Shown in pieces: positions 44,003 to 56,408 of a DNA stretch of 64,000 nucleotides (positions are counted from its first letter, which is position 1; each line of letters starts with the position of its first letter). This DNA is from Trichostrongylus colubriformis. Taxonomy: Eukaryota; Nematoda; Chromadorea; Rhabditida; Trichostrongylidae. The DNA lies in contig OZ022259.1 of the NCBI GenBank assembly GCA_963978905.1, positions 30,543,994 to 30,607,993 on the forward strand, in the 5' to 3' direction. A program made the translations under genes and the position numbers. Under the pieces are notes generated by a model. The model saw only the letters and a list, made by a program, of their open reading frames with translations. It made no database searches and was not told the origin of the DNA.

Positions 44003-47000
44003 TCAGTTGTGCTTTGCCTTTCGTCCCCAAGAATAAGCTATCCACCGCTCTGCCGTTTCGTTCAATGTGTTATCGCCAGTTATTTGAACTAGCCACTTCA
44101 GCAAATAAACATGTACTGCATGATAGTCCCACCTAAATCAATAAATAAAATTTCTGGCAATAGAAGCCTTCAAAACACCAGTAATAACCTTGCAAGATTC
44201 GGTGCAGTGTGTAATCCTACATGTCGCAAGTCGTAAACTGATCCACTTCCAGTATCGTAGAGAGGTAGCAAAGCGCGAAGCGAGTCCATTCCAGTAGAAA
44301 ATAGCTTTGATGCTCGTTCAATACCGTGACGAACTTCGTCCGATGCTGAACAACCAAATGTTTGAAGGGTTCGATATCAACGGTTCTTATCGATCATGAT
44401 CGAAATCGTTTGTTACTTAGGAGCTCACCCTCACCACCCAGTCTCACATTCCCGAAATCGTACAATCCAATCAAGGAATAAATAAACCCGTTCAAAACAA
44501 AACTGCCCGGAGACGTAGGATATTCTTCATACCAGTCACGTCCAAATAATTTATTACATATACCACCTGCGGGAACATCCTGAAAGGAAAAATATTTGGA
44601 ATGAAAACATCAAGAACGATCAATTATGATAAAGAAGACCTTCTCAAACAGATCAACTGCTCTGCTAGCAACAGAAAGATAGCTGGTATTCTTTGTCACA
44701 GCATAAGCGCGCGTAAGAAGCGATAGAGCATGACCCTGAAAATCGATTCCTTCCATAATGAGCTAAGAATCATCATGCAATGACTTTAAAACGGTTTCCA
44801 AATAACAACAGGGACCTGCGCCATAGCCGAATGCCAGCCAGCGTCAAGCACAAGTCGTCGCTCAGCAATAGCTCTTTCCACAGGTACAGCCCAGCCGCCC
44901 TGAAAGAATTTCAAAATATTATGTCCTGTAATTCCTGTTTTTGTCGAAATTTACAATTACCTTATCGTCTTGATTCGAAACTAGCCAATCAGCTGCAGTC
45001 AAAAAGAATTTCAAGTGAGCATTTCTAGCCTGAACAATTCTCTGCTTTACGACCACGGCACCACGAAATCCGACCGACACTAGTTTGACGTCCCCTTAAA
45101 ACCGATCAGTGCTTCAACTGATTATGAAAAAGGGGACAAGGAATCAATCCAGATTCAGTACCTGGATGAAGTATAACATTGCCTTCCCTCTTCTTACTTG
45201 TATTCATACTAGACAAAGCCCGTGAAGTATCCACCAAAGCATCTCGCGTGATAGACTGCCACGTACCTTGAGGTTCACCAAGGGAGAATGAGAACGACAC
45301 CTTAGAATAGGATGATAAGGTAAAGGAAATTGAAACCAAGATTCTGAAAAAAAGATACTGGCGCCCACTGCGAACGAACCTGTTCGGCACCTGCGAATGA
45401 TACAGAATCGTTCCATACGCAGCGTGAATCATGCTGGGTGACATAGTTGAGGAGAACCAACATGTCTGTTTCAATAATTCGCACAAGAATCGTGAATGAG
45501 GCGTTTTGAATAGGCAGCCATTCCAGCGAAATTACGTTATGTTGAGGTGACTGATCCAGGAAAACATAACAACCAGCGTTTGACAGTTCTCCTAGAGATA
45601 GAAATTAAAATAATACAGTATAACAATAAACTTTTTCCTCCCATGAAACTTCCAGAGAAAGTAGCGCACAAGGCTTGAGCTCAATCTACAAGAACAAGAG
45701 CCATAAAAAAGTTAAAGCTCGAACTCACAAAGTAAATCTATGAGTCGTAACAAAGGAATTCAGAGGACACTCACCAGACGTCGTAATGTTGACTAGATTG
45801 CCCCTTTGATCGTCACGGTGAAAAATACGTTCGCTTGAATCTTGTGCATCCGGCGATCCCTTCCACTCGACACTCTGCAAGCCTTTCTCGATCATCTCCT
45901 CGTCAGTTTTGTTCACTAAAATGCTACATGAGCAACGTCGTCATTGTCAAGGCTACATTCATAGGAAGGGCCTGCAGTCTCCTTTCTACACTTGCGGAGG
46001 AGTTGCTGTACTACAGGGGGTGCCAAAAAAAAGTAATTTTGCCCACGGCTCACATCTCCCAATTATACAAAACATAGGGAAACGAAAGAAATGAAAGTAT
46101 TGGGGCAAAATATTCCCGAAATGTTCCTCTAAAAGCAGGAACAAGCTTAGACTCACTACTTTCATTTTCATAAAAATATGGAACCTTTAAGCGGCGCAGT
46201 CGGGCTTCGGAGCACCCACGGTATCAAGGTCCCCCTAAAACAGTGGAGCCGGGTTCCATGGTAGGTCTTTTGTGGGAAGCTTCCTAAGGATTGGCCCTTC
46301 GGTTCATGGAAGTCACAGAGCCCCTGCTGCTTGGACAAGGCTGCTATGATCCGAAGTATCATTTTCATGCCCAAATGCGCCTCCGGAGGGGTTTCAGGGT
46401 ACGTTTTGGCTTTTGGGAACGAAGGGCGCTGGAGACCCGAAAAAAAAAACGGAATGTTAAAGAACTTCACCCAGTATAAATCCCCATAGGTACCCAGAGT
46501 GAACGGACCTCAGCAAGGTTGTGAACGACGACGAAATTTCGGATTTCGCCCAGTTGAGGTGACACATCTTGTCCACTCTTTCCTCGCACCCTTTCCTGCT
46601 CGTGCAGAAGGCTGCCACGGAGTATAGTGATAGAGTGAGGTCTGCTCTTGAATCTGGGGATGTGAATACCTCAACAGAACTTGACTTTTTTTTGGCACCC
46701 CCTGTAGATCATCACGCACCTGAGCTCTTATTTCGTGCAAGCCTGCAGTGCTGGCACGGGAGAGCTTAAAGACCTTCAAACGCTTTTAAACTAGCAACTG
46801 CATATAAAGTGGCTAGTTTATGAGATTGCTGTCATATTTCACGACCAACCTCCAGCCGCAGTGGTGTCCCTTATGTTAGACTTAGCACCACGACGAGCGG
46901 CGTACGACGCATTGTGTGCGAGCTACGCGCGTCGCTAGAGTCGAGTTTTAGAGCGACTGCACTGTAATGCTAGGGGCGCCATACCCAGATGACTTGTGAT

Positions 47001-48102
47001 CGCTTTCGGACCCGACAGCCTGACGCCTTCAATTCGTTCGCATCGTTCGCTTGCGACACGCTGCGAGGCGAAGTCTGACATAAGGTAACACGCCCCCGAC
47101 CGCTAACAGTTCGCGTAAAGACTAAATTCATAGCGACCCAGCAATTGCGCTTTGGAAAACAGCAGAATTGCATAATCGCAAACGCCGCTTTGCTTGGTGT
47201 GTGTTAAGCGTATGAGATAGTGAGGGTACAGGAGGAACATGGAAGAAAACAATTTCAGTTTCGCGATATAACTGCAATCCCCAGCACGTCCGGATGAGTC
47301 AATCAAAATAGCCCAAAGAATATCGAAACTGCAAAACTAGGCATTCCCAACCTAACATTCTGCTGTAATGTTGCAAGCCGTACTGAGCAATTTGGATCGG
47401 ATAGTAGTACGGCGTTGTATTCCATTGGGTAGACATTGGAACACCTAAATATCGAAGAAACAGATATCTGAGCCTGAACAAGACCAAGCTAACCGGTATA
47501 AAGTGATAGGCACACTGAAGCACTAACCGCTCTCGGCGCTGATACAACGAACACGATCCCTCGTCTCGACACTGTACGTGGCAAAGTGACCGAACGGTCC
47601 TACTGGGTCATACGAATCACCCTCAGGTACGCGAATTTTCGAGTAGGAAGTGAAGAGCTCGAAGCGAGAGCCATCTGAAAACGATCACATCTCCAATAGA
47701 TCTCTTTCATCAAGATAATCTTCGAAAAACATTGCCGTTAAACTCCTGGTGGACTCAGGACGTACCTTTCGACATTTTGCCAGAGACATCGTACTGCTTT
47801 TTGATGAACGAAAAAGGAAAGTAGAATTCGGCTTCATCATGCATGCAGATCATCTCTTTGCCGTTCGCCGCGCACCTCGCTTTGTTAGACTCTTTCTTGA
47901 GCTTGTCCAGCTCGGCGATCACAGAAGGGTCACATAAACTTGCCGAGCTGCTGTCGTCCTTCCATGGGCCGTTACTATTGCCCAGATATGGATTCTTCGA
48001 TTGCTTCTCATTGTATTCGACGAGACTTTTGTCCAACAACAAGAGCATCAAGCAAATACTGCCGAAAAGAAGGCTGCTCTTCACAGACTTCCAACGAATC
48101 AT
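44003..48102 (-). CDS. hse-5: D-glucuronyl C5-epimerase (heparan sulfate epimerase)
   Basis: Converts D-glucuronate to L-iduronate in heparan sulfate in the Golgi. Twelve exons, all phases consistent: 48102-47766, 47674-47528, 47444-47352, 45915-45775, 45591-45380, 45300-45162, 45094-44961, 44899-44816, 44735-44640, 44579-44429, 44345-44189, 44132-44003; 606 residues, close to the human and C. elegans enzymes. Visible: a type II anchor (residues about 10-23, [14 protein letters not shown]); [38 protein letters not shown]; the active-site blocks [18 protein letters not shown] and [14 protein letters not shown] with their conserved tyrosines; and the conserved end RAKHN. Two introns end in AAG instead of CAG. 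A TTTCAG acceptor near 48160 could be the spliced-leader site. The third intron (1.4 kb) holds two transposons. Confidence 0.97.
46014..46704. mobile_element. Tc1-like non-autonomous element in an hse-5 intron
   Basis: Perfect inverted repeats 46011-46034 and 46684-46707 (CTACAGGGGGTGCCAAAAAA...), with TA just inside the first C, fit a Tc1-type element CAGGGGGTGCC...GGCACCCCCTG flanked by TA. About 691 bp; no transposase frame. Confidence 0.88.
46869..47085. mobile_element. MITE family B, copy 2, in an hse-5 intron
   Basis: Inverted ends CCTTATGTTAGACTT (46869) and AAGTCTGACATAAGG (to 47085). The CG-rich interior shares GACGAGCGGCGTACGACGC-type sequence with 41701-41917. Same length, 217 bp. 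Confidence 0.75.
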
Positions 48103-48394
48103 GTCGCTTTCCTTGGGGCTTCAGCGACTTTCTTCAGACCATCTTTCGACGCAGCTCTCTGAAAGATCATTTCCAGAAAGAAAAACGGGCTTTATGAGCA
48201 TCAGGCAGGCGATAAGCCGAAAGCAAGAAGATGGTCTGCATCCGCGGCTTCAGATTATTCGATGTACTATCGTAATTCATAGCCAATCGCATCGACCTAA
48301 TGTCCTGCCACAAGTGCAAGCGTCAAAAGACGAAATATTTATAGAGGGAAAATTGGCTTAAGCCGTTAAATCTATTCATCATTCTAGGAAAACC

Positions 48395-48400
48395 TTTATT
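48395..48400 (-). terminator. Poly(A) signal for the JTB-like gene
   Basis: AATAAA on the minus strand, about 160 bp beyond the JTB-like stop codon and 290 bp before the hse-5 start. Confidence 0.5.
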
Positions 48401-48557
48401 TTCAAAAACATAATATCTCTGTAGACGATACATGATTTGTAATGAACTATAGTTAAAAAACGTTCGCGTTAAAATCTATGAACATTAGATAATATGCAAT
48501 AAATTATAAGTACACAGCGCTCATGAAATATGCCATAAAACGACATAACAACAACGT

Positions 48558-49043
48558 CTAAGGGGCTGGTGGTTCGAACAGTTGGGCGACTCGCATATAG
48601 GCACGTCTATTAGACTCTTCAATACGATTTCTCGCCAACAAAAAGCTACCAATCAAGAGAATAAAATTAAAAAATCCAAAAATATGGAAATGTGATACAA
48701 CTGACGAGGAAGCCCGGGTACACGGAATGAGAACAACATCACCGGATTCCGTGCAATTGACTCGTTTGTAGGACCCAGTTTCCACACAGTGTTTCGATTT
48801 CAAGGCTCGTGTTTCAAATTCCGAACACTTCTCGCATGGTGTCACTTCTACTGTAGGCTCGTACATCCAACAGTTTTCACGGGACCTCAACTCCTTTTTG
48901 TACTTCGATCCTGGTAGTGACGACACAAATTTCGCTTGCTGGTCTTCTTCAGCATACTCTTCCATGAAAATCACGATGACGGAGAAGCATAGCAGAGCGA
49001 CCACAAAAGAGAAGAGTCGTTTGTAAAGGAAGAAGTCGGGCAT
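48558..49043 (-). CDS. JTB: JTB-family (jumping translocation breakpoint) membrane protein
   Basis: Small single-pass membrane protein; in other animals JTB is linked to mitochondria, cytokinesis and TGF-beta signalling, with no firm molecular role. No intron. I chose the Met at 49043 (MPDFFLYKRLF) since a hydrophobic signal (FSFVVALLCFSVIVIF) follows at once; an upstream Met at 49112 would add 23 residues. 161 residues against about 146 in human. The Cys-rich ectodomain fits the family: ENCWMYEPTVEVTPCEKC, then KHCVETGSYKRVNC and IPC, followed by a transmembrane segment (about HIFGFFNFILLIGSFLLA) and a basic tail ending AQLFEPPAP. It lies 455 bp upstream of hse-5 on the same strand. Confidence 0.85.
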   Translation of the reverse strand: MPDFFLYKRLFSFVVALLCFSVIVIFMEEYAEEDQQAKFVSSLPGSKYKKELRSRENCWMYEPTVEVTPCEKCSEFETRALKSKHCVETGSYKRVNCTESGDVVLIPCTRASSSVVSHFHIFGFFNFILLIGSFLLARNRIEESNRRAYMRVAQLFEPPAP

Positions 49044-49112
49044 CACATGGGCACATGCAATCGTGCTCGACACCGAACTATTAACATGTGGACGGCGTAA
49101 GAGTAAGGGCAT

Positions 49113-50513
49113 GTTGTGTGGTTGCAGACACTACGCTCACTTCCCGCGCTTCATGGAAAACGACGCCATTCATTCAAGCTTTTCTCTACTAGCAGTCCAG
49201 TTACTGTTTAAAGTCACTTGCTTAACTTCAGTACTATCTCTGGCTGTTTTTGGAGCTTATTTTGCTGTCAGAAACATTCCGTGTGCTGTGCGTCATATTG
49301 ACTACTGCGTCGTTGGTGATACCTATCGACTTTCGCAAATCAGATAGGAAATCCTCTATGCGCTAGATGGATATGTTGGTTGCGTTGAAGGCTATCATAA
49401 AGGCGATTCAAATGGTAGACAATGTGAAAAAATGCTCATTAGTTAAGTGGTGTGGATTACATCTCAGGGGTCAATCAAAGTGGGGGGACGCAAGATTTCA
49501 CCGGTCGAAGCTCTGTTACCTCCCTAGACTCAGGCTAGAGCTGACGAAACAGATACTTGAAGGTGCTTTACATGAAGGTGAAGTGGATATTTATTTTGGC
49601 CTAAGCCTGGGAGGGAAGCAGCTTCGACGTCGGTGAAGAGTTTCTTCTCCCCTTCCCCCATTTCAATTGGCCCCAACTCAGTGTGGGAAAAGACGAGCTT
49701 AAGGATGGATGAACCATTTCTACCCACCCTCGCCCTTGCCCATGATCACCTTTTTCCACCTGATGCACGAAAGTTTTATATCTATACCGGTTTGTTTTTG
49801 TCCTGAAAATGTCGATCACTCGGTAAGGGGTGCATCAGAGACAAATGGGTTGATGTTTCGCTTAAAATGATGGACCTAATTTTGCTTTTCCTTTTATTAA
49901 GACGAGCTCATGGAAGTCAAAACTAAGCCTTTGATTACTCTTTCGACTGATTTCTCAGAGTTTCGTGTCAATCAAGATATCGAGCATGATCTAATGCACG
50001 GGGTCAATATAAATCACGTCATAATTCAAGTTTTTATTTCAAATCCCTCGGTACTCCGTTCCATCACCTACAGAAGCCTGTCCTAACTGAAAAACATCAA
50101 TTAATATGTACAAGAACATTTACCATGTGGACCTTTGATGAACACTTCGCTATTTTTTCGATCATGCTTTCTGCTCTGGAACAAGTTTAAGCATCAGTTG
50201 AGGTTTGCTTGTAGAGGTTGTGGCAGTGTCCCGCTTCTCCTCACGGTTCTTGCATCAGTATTCAGGGGATTAATCGTCTGGTGTAGAGAAAAGTGGTCCT
50301 GCCACGGTTTATTCTAAACTGTTGCCCGTTTGCCCATCAAAGAAAATGAGTAAGAGAGAGTGCACGAGCTTCCTGAATTGGACAAAATATCGCAAATCTA
50401 CAAGCTCTCTAGCGGTTTTCAATTTTTAACGTTTGACAGAGGCATCTCTCTATCATGCCCAGTTTTATCGCGTTTTATGTGTACGGTGTAAATCGATAGC
50501 TATGTGATGTAAT
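49113..50513. other. Divergent intergenic region between JTB-like gene and SARNP
   Basis: About 1.4 kb between two divergent genes, where promoters for both are expected. I see no clear TATA box. Open frames here match nothing. Confidence 0.4.
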
Positions 50514-50530
50514 CTTTGTAAAATTTTACA
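50514..50530 (+). promoter_or_regulatory. Probable spliced-leader trans-splice acceptor of SARNP
   Basis: TTTGTAAAATTTTACAG ends 30 bp before the SARNP start codon, with no upstream exon visible. This is the layout of a nematode trans-splice site. Confidence 0.55.
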
Positions 50531-50560
50531 GTCGAATTGCGAACTCTCTACTGCTCCAAA

Positions 50561-53179
50561 ATGAACTCTGAGGCTGATTACCAGAAGATGACAGTAAGTC
50601 CACTGTTTTTCATCGAAATTCGTACTTCCATATTCTGTTTTCAGATAGCGCATTTGAAGGAAGAGCTTACTAAACGAGGAATTACTGCGGATCCAAAGGC
50701 AAAGAAGAGTGAGCTCATCAAGCTGCTGCAGAAGGTTGGTTTCAATAAGCATCCTTTAGTTTTTTCGCATCTCTATCATATACCCTGACCATCCCTATTG
50801 CTCTGAAACGATATGCTTCAAAAACTATTTGGTGCGACCCCCCATGGATCTGTACCGCGCCTCCTTTTCGTGCGGCCTTCGTTCAATATTGAAAACTTTG
50901 AGCGACGATCAGGCATCTCATTAGAAAGGTTCACTATGACAGCTTAGATCCCCATGATTACCGATCATACACGGTGTTCAGTTTATGAAAGAGATAATAG
51001 GCGAGATATGATTGAAAGATTACTTGTAGCGCAATACTTGTTGTGCCATGTGTACTTTCCAGTGAGCCAGTATGGATCACTTTCCAAACATTCCGTTCAT
51101 AGCAGTAATTTACGAGCACCCTCCTCATCCTGAAATACGGCGTTTGTTCCTTCATTTCTGCTTCGTCTTTATTCCTTCCTCAATCTATTCTAACGAACTC
51201 TCTGTCTTCGACTTTTCCGCGATGGTGGATAACTGTGGAATCTGAAGGTCGGGTTGCTCAATAGTGCTGCAGCGGAGAAAGAATGAAATGGAATGTCAAA
51301 AACTCGAGAAATAGGAATCGGAAAATTCCCCATCTCACTCCTTTCCATTATCCCCTTCCGCATCACCTGCCTCTGAGGTGTAGACGCAGACGGCTAGGGA
51401 CCATGTCAGGCAGCCTTGTATCTTGTATACCCCCGAAACTTGCAAGTCGGTAGTCGCACAACTCAGAACGCAGGAAAAGGAGGTTTGATAAAAATATCGC
51501 GGCGTACTTTTCCATGTAATGGCTCTGTTATTTTTTGAAAAAAAAATTAACTCCTAACAGTGAAAGGTTGTAGTGAATTATTCATTTTCGATTTTGTTGC
51601 GGATCATCTCTTCTGAGCTCAAAAGTTGTTTCAAAGAGAATATACTTCATATCTTCTCATTTTCTCTTTACCTCTAGCGGTGCCTTTGTATAATGGTTTT
51701 TAGGCCGAGGAAGATGCAATTCTCAATCACAGTGAAGATGGTGGCTATGGCGATCCTCTATCTACTCCCGATGGTAAAATTTTGTTGTGTTGATTTCACA
51801 TTGATATGCTTGTGGCGATTGTGTTTTCAAAGTTTTAAGGAATGTAGTAATGATGTAATTATTCCCAGTACAATTCATTTCGTACAGAAGATCTACTAAA
51901 CGATGATGTACTCAACGATGTACTGCCTGAAAAATTGATCGATGAAGTGTCTGAACCTTCCAAGGCAACAGAGGAGGCGAAATCTCCAACTTCTCCTGAT
52001 GTCAAGAGTGAAAAGGTATGGAGCCTTTCATTCCCTGAACCACTTGGATTGAGTCCTAGTTATGGTTATGGTTTTGTGACGATTTTTGCTGCTCATTTTC
52101 GCAGTTCGCGACGCGTGTGCTGGTAATTCAGGTAAGCATTTTCAGCCAAAACCGGTGGCTATAACACCTCCTCATGATCCGCTTGCTCTGGATGCAAAAC
52201 TCAAGCGTGCCCAACGTTTCGGCTTACCTGTTGGAGTCACTGATCCACTTGCGAAGGCGAAAAGAGCTGAACGGTGAGTAATGAGTAATGCCCAGTAATG
52301 GTGTAACACTTACACATAGTTGATATGTTGGTTGTATAATTCAATTCAGATTTGGACTCGCTAGTGTCAGTTCTGAAAAAGAAATGAAAGCCAAAAGAGC
52401 TGAGAGGTACTCTTTTCAAATTGCACTTTTACAGAATATTCTTAATTCGCTTACCATTCAGATTTGGGTTGACCGGACGTACATCACCAGGTGCTAGAAT
52501 CTCTACCATAACTGATGAAGAAACGAAGAAAAAACTTTTGATCAGAGCGCAGAGGTAAAGTATTTATGGGCAGTTTTCGGTAATGTGCGGATATTTAGTG
52601 GGGTGAGGGGGATTGGATTTGAACGCACTGGCCCACAATGGTCCCCTGCTTTTGATTTCGGCATTTGCTGTTTCTAAGAGTGAATTATATTCTGTACTTC
52701 GTGCTAACTTAAGTTTGCATATCATTTAGGTTCGGCTTGCCAGTGAATGAACAAGGAAAAACAGTTAATGCCAAGGTGTGTACCATAATTACTACCAGTA
52801 TCTGTGAAAACCTGGAAGAATTGTTGCGGAGAGCGAATTTCCATACCAAATGATTTTCTCTGGTGATGTGCAGTTACAAAGAATCGAAATAACCCACAAA
52901 ATATTTCAGTTTTAAAAGACATTTTCTACTCGGTTTTCTCTCTGCATTTTAGGCCTGAGGCTTGGTTTTAATATCTCGATTTAGGATCCCGTCAAGGCTC
53001 CACTCAAGCAAGTCGGACCGAAAACTGGCGCAGCTAATGTAAGTGTATAAGGCCTGAAATGTGATTTGAGAGCACTCATCTTTACAATTTTCTTTCGAGC
53101 TTCGATATTGAAATTTTTCCCTCAGGATGAAGTGGAGCAGAAGAAGAGGGCTCGTATGGAGAGATTTGGACTCAAGTGA
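50561..53179 (+). CDS. SARNP: SAP domain ribonucleoprotein (SARNP/CIP29/Tho1)
   Basis: An mRNA-export factor of the TREX pathway; the family binds the helicase DDX39B/UAP56 in the nucleus. Ten exons, all in phase: 50561-50593, 50645-50734, 51704-51773, 51888-52015, 52146-52273, 52350-52406, 52462-52554, 52730-52775, 52985-53038, 53126-53179; 250 residues (human 210). Residues about 12-41 form the SAP DNA/RNA-binding helix pair (IAHLKEELTKRGITADPKAK). After an acidic linker come five copies of an R-A/M-x-R-F-G-L motif (RAQRFGLPV, RAERFGLAS, RAERFGLTG, RAQRFGLPV, RMERFGLK), the repeats through which the family contacts DDX39B; four of them start at an exon boundary or run across one. AATAAA occurs only about 590 bp downstream. 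Confidence 0.95.
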
Positions 53180-53889
53180 TTCCAAGTTAATTCCCTGCAT
53201 AGTCATCAATCTGGAAAATCTCCATTGTACTTAAATTATTTTTGGCTCTTCAATTTTTAATCTCTCCTCTTCGCGGAAGCGTGACATTCAATCATCCTGT
53301 CTGCTCGTTTTCTTTTTCTTTCTTTTTTTTATTTTTATCCGTTTCAATGGACTTTCCAACAACCTTCGAGCTTGGATTGTTCCTGGAGTCAACAATGAAA
53401 GGTAGGTGTATTTATACGTGTTCGATTGGATCAATGGAGCAATTGATCGACTGGACTCTACAGCGGATCACAGTTAGTTCGTTACCAATGTATTAGAGGA
53501 AGTGAAAGGTGCGTTTATTTTCTATTGAAAATGGGAAGTGGCGATGCGTACCGGACTATGATGGACGGTGAAATGGAGAGGTGTATGGGTATGAGATGAA
53601 CCTCGTCATCAGTGGTAAGTTCTTTATAATATCTTTATAGCTCTAGTGTTTTGCTATCCTTTTTCATTCCGGAAATGAAGTTTTTCCTTTCTCTTGTTTG
53701 CTGTGCTTCTGGCGATCTGTATTTTTGTTATGTTACAGCATGTATTGATATTGTTGTTAATAAAGATAAATAAAGATTGGAGATAAAGTTATATTGGTGT
53801 TGTTATAATGGTATTAAGGTATTGATCGCTTCACTTAGTTGTCTCTTCACATTTTTTGTTTGAGTTTTAATGAGACATCTCTACTGCAG

Positions 53890-56408
53890 ATGGAAGCAGA
53901 CGCTGAAATTGAAGCACTGCGATCAATTTTTGGCGACGAGATACTGGTTATTTCCGAGTAGGTTTATAGATTTCTTTCTGCTTTCGGAGAATTTTCACTT
54001 CCTATTTCATGGATATAGCCTGTCTGACGCGTTTGTATCTAGTGGCATAGCGATTTTGTGGGTGACATTTGTAACGACGTGATCCACATTAGAGTCAGGC
54101 ATGGGTCGAGGAATCTATAGAGGCGTATTTTGTATTGGAAAGGGGTCCCATTCTGAAATATTTCTCGGACTTTCCGAGAACTACCCGTTCGACTTATATT
54201 AGACCGGTGAAGTGATACCTGGAAAGGTCGTCAATTGATCTGTCGATAATTATACTTAGTGCCAGGTGGAGATGCTAAATAATGGTTAGCGACTTTTTTT
54301 AGAAAGAATAGAATTGAGTTTAGAATTAGGAATTAATAATAAAAATGAGAAATTAATTTGGAATTAGTATTGTGTATAGGAACTGGTAGTCCAGAGGCGT
54401 CCACCACGAGGAGTCATAGTTCCCGAAAATTTTTCTTAACGTCAGGCTTTGGCCCATCCTGGGCCTGAGTGTTATAGTTTTTGACCTGTATTCTGACATG
54501 TATCCCCTGCGTCGCAGCTTTAAGGATTCTACTATCCTGCAACTTGCGAAATCGCAGTATTGTTGGATCGATAATACTTGAATAGTGGGGGCAATATTGG
54601 CATTTTTGTGATGGCACGCCTTCGAATTGATCTTGGTTGTCGAACAAATCTGAGAACTTGTAACACAAATTATGGAGGAATCACGTCTTGCGAGATCCAT
54701 AGCGGCTGACGTTTTCGCAAAGCTACATCCGAATATACTTTTTTTAGTGGAACAGAATACAGATGCAACGTCACGCCCTGAGAACTAAGAAGTTGGCGTG
54801 AATGTTTGTCAGTTCTAGTTTCGAATTTTCAACAACATCGTGAAAATTCTGTAGTTGGTTCATAAAATTCAAAGCGATTGCCATAATCTCAATGAGGTGA
54901 AGTTTTTGCGATATTTCAATGCTAAGCATTTTGGTCAAGCTTGAAAAGTGTTTGTTGTTTATGACGATATGTACTGGAACATGTGAAACGCCGGTGTTTC
55001 AAAGAAGTGTGCGTGACCCCACCCGTAGCAGCTATAACTACACAAAAATCCCACTGTTTTAGGTCCTGACGAAATTGCTCATCCATCCGGATAACTTCAG
55101 AAAACCTTCTGAGACTTTCGCAGTATTTTTGTTTTTATTTTCTGAATCAGCTTCTGGAGGCTCACTGTTGTTGAACATTCGGTTCCTCCAGAAGCTCCGA
55201 AACAACACAATATCGAAATTTTTTAGTTCCATTTTGATCAGCACTAGGTGTCATGGACATACTCGTTAACGTTTATAGCCATGATCGGTCATGCACGACA
55301 GTGCGCAAGAAGGTTCGACCCAGTGATGAGGAGGGTGTTTCATCCGCTTCCATAGTCGTTGAATTTGAGCTGGGACCGGAGGTTTGCCATGCTACTTTTC
55401 TTTTTATTCCATGTTCTCATGTTTGTTTTCAGTATCCTGACGTCTCACCAAAAGTGCGGCTTTTCAACCCAAGAGGCATTTCTGAGCAATCACATCATCA
55501 GCTCATTGAAGAAGTGTCCAAGCGGCTCGATGAACTCATAGGAATGCCGGTTGTGTTTGATATATTACAGGTTCAGTTCTAATTTAACTATATTTTCTTC
55601 TGAATAGTTAACATTTGTATAAGAGACTTAGTTACATATAATACTATTTATTTTATGATTTAATTATGTGATGTTCTAGCATTGTGCCGACTTTATTTTG
55701 GAGCATCAGCACTCGTCGTCGTTAGCCTGTCCGATTTGTTTATGCCCATTGACTTCAGCTGGTGTCTCGGTTACACCGTGTGACCATTATGCCCATACTG
55801 AGTGCCTTGAACTGCATGCCGAACATACTCGGAAGCAGCTCGGAGAGAAACTCGCTGCCAGAGGCTTCAAGATGTGTGATGACGTTGATAGGGTAGGTTT
55901 TGACGGACGCTTTCTGGAAAGTAACCTTATATTATAGCGAACTATGTTTAAGTCTTTGCGATGCCCTGTCTGCAGAGTGGTGATAGAAGAGGAGGTGGAA
56001 CCCATTCTACAACCATCTCCGCCATCTGGACGAAGAAGACGGACTAGTGTTAAGGAGCGCGAGGTCACTCCTGCACGCCGACTCCTCCAGCAGGGGTCAC
56101 ATACGGATTTCGAGTTTGACTGGGAACGGTGGGACAGATCATTTTCGTTCAGAATACCCATATCTTATCACTGGAGATCTTTCATCGAGTCCAAATATTT
56201 GTTACGATGGAAACAGGATGTACAAACTTTCAGATGGCGTCAGCAGCAAGCAGCTCTAATGGCTATCTATGAGAAACAAAAGCAGCAAGGAGGTATTATC
56301 GATCTTGAAGAAGAACGGAAGAAAAACTTAATTACCGAAGACACTGTAAGAGATCATTTTTTGTCCGCTGTTTCCTCCATCTTTAAGGAACGGGGGCGGA
56401 AAAAGTGA
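53890..56408 (+). CDS. RNF25: RWD and RING-H2 E3 ubiquitin ligase, RNF25-like
   Basis: Predicted E3 ligase; RNF25 works with UBE2D-class E2 enzymes, and in mammals acts in ribosome-stall and replication-stress signalling. Exons 53890-53957, 55279-55381, 55433-55570, 55680-55892, 55938-56408, all in phase; 330 residues. The N-terminus is an RWD domain (EALRSIFGDEILV; VEFELGPEYPDVSPKVRLF; about residues 5-100). The RING spans residues about 120-186: CPIC, then CDHYAH, C145, and CPVC at 183-186, with the long insertion between the second and fourth ligand pairs that marks RNF25. The C-terminal half is basic and coiled. A TCTACTGCAG acceptor touches the ATG, fitting spliced-leader addition. The first intron is 1.3 kb and could hide a promoter. 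Confidence 0.92.

Noticed and set aside
49063..49636. Open frames upstream of the JTB-like gene as further genes.
   Set aside because: No domain and no splice or poly(A) context; the first partly overlaps the antisense of the JTB-like gene.
52105..52131. A 27-nt in-frame microexon in SARNP with its own acceptor and donor.
   Set aside because: The intron to the next exon would be only 14 nt, and joining it to a later exon breaks the frame.
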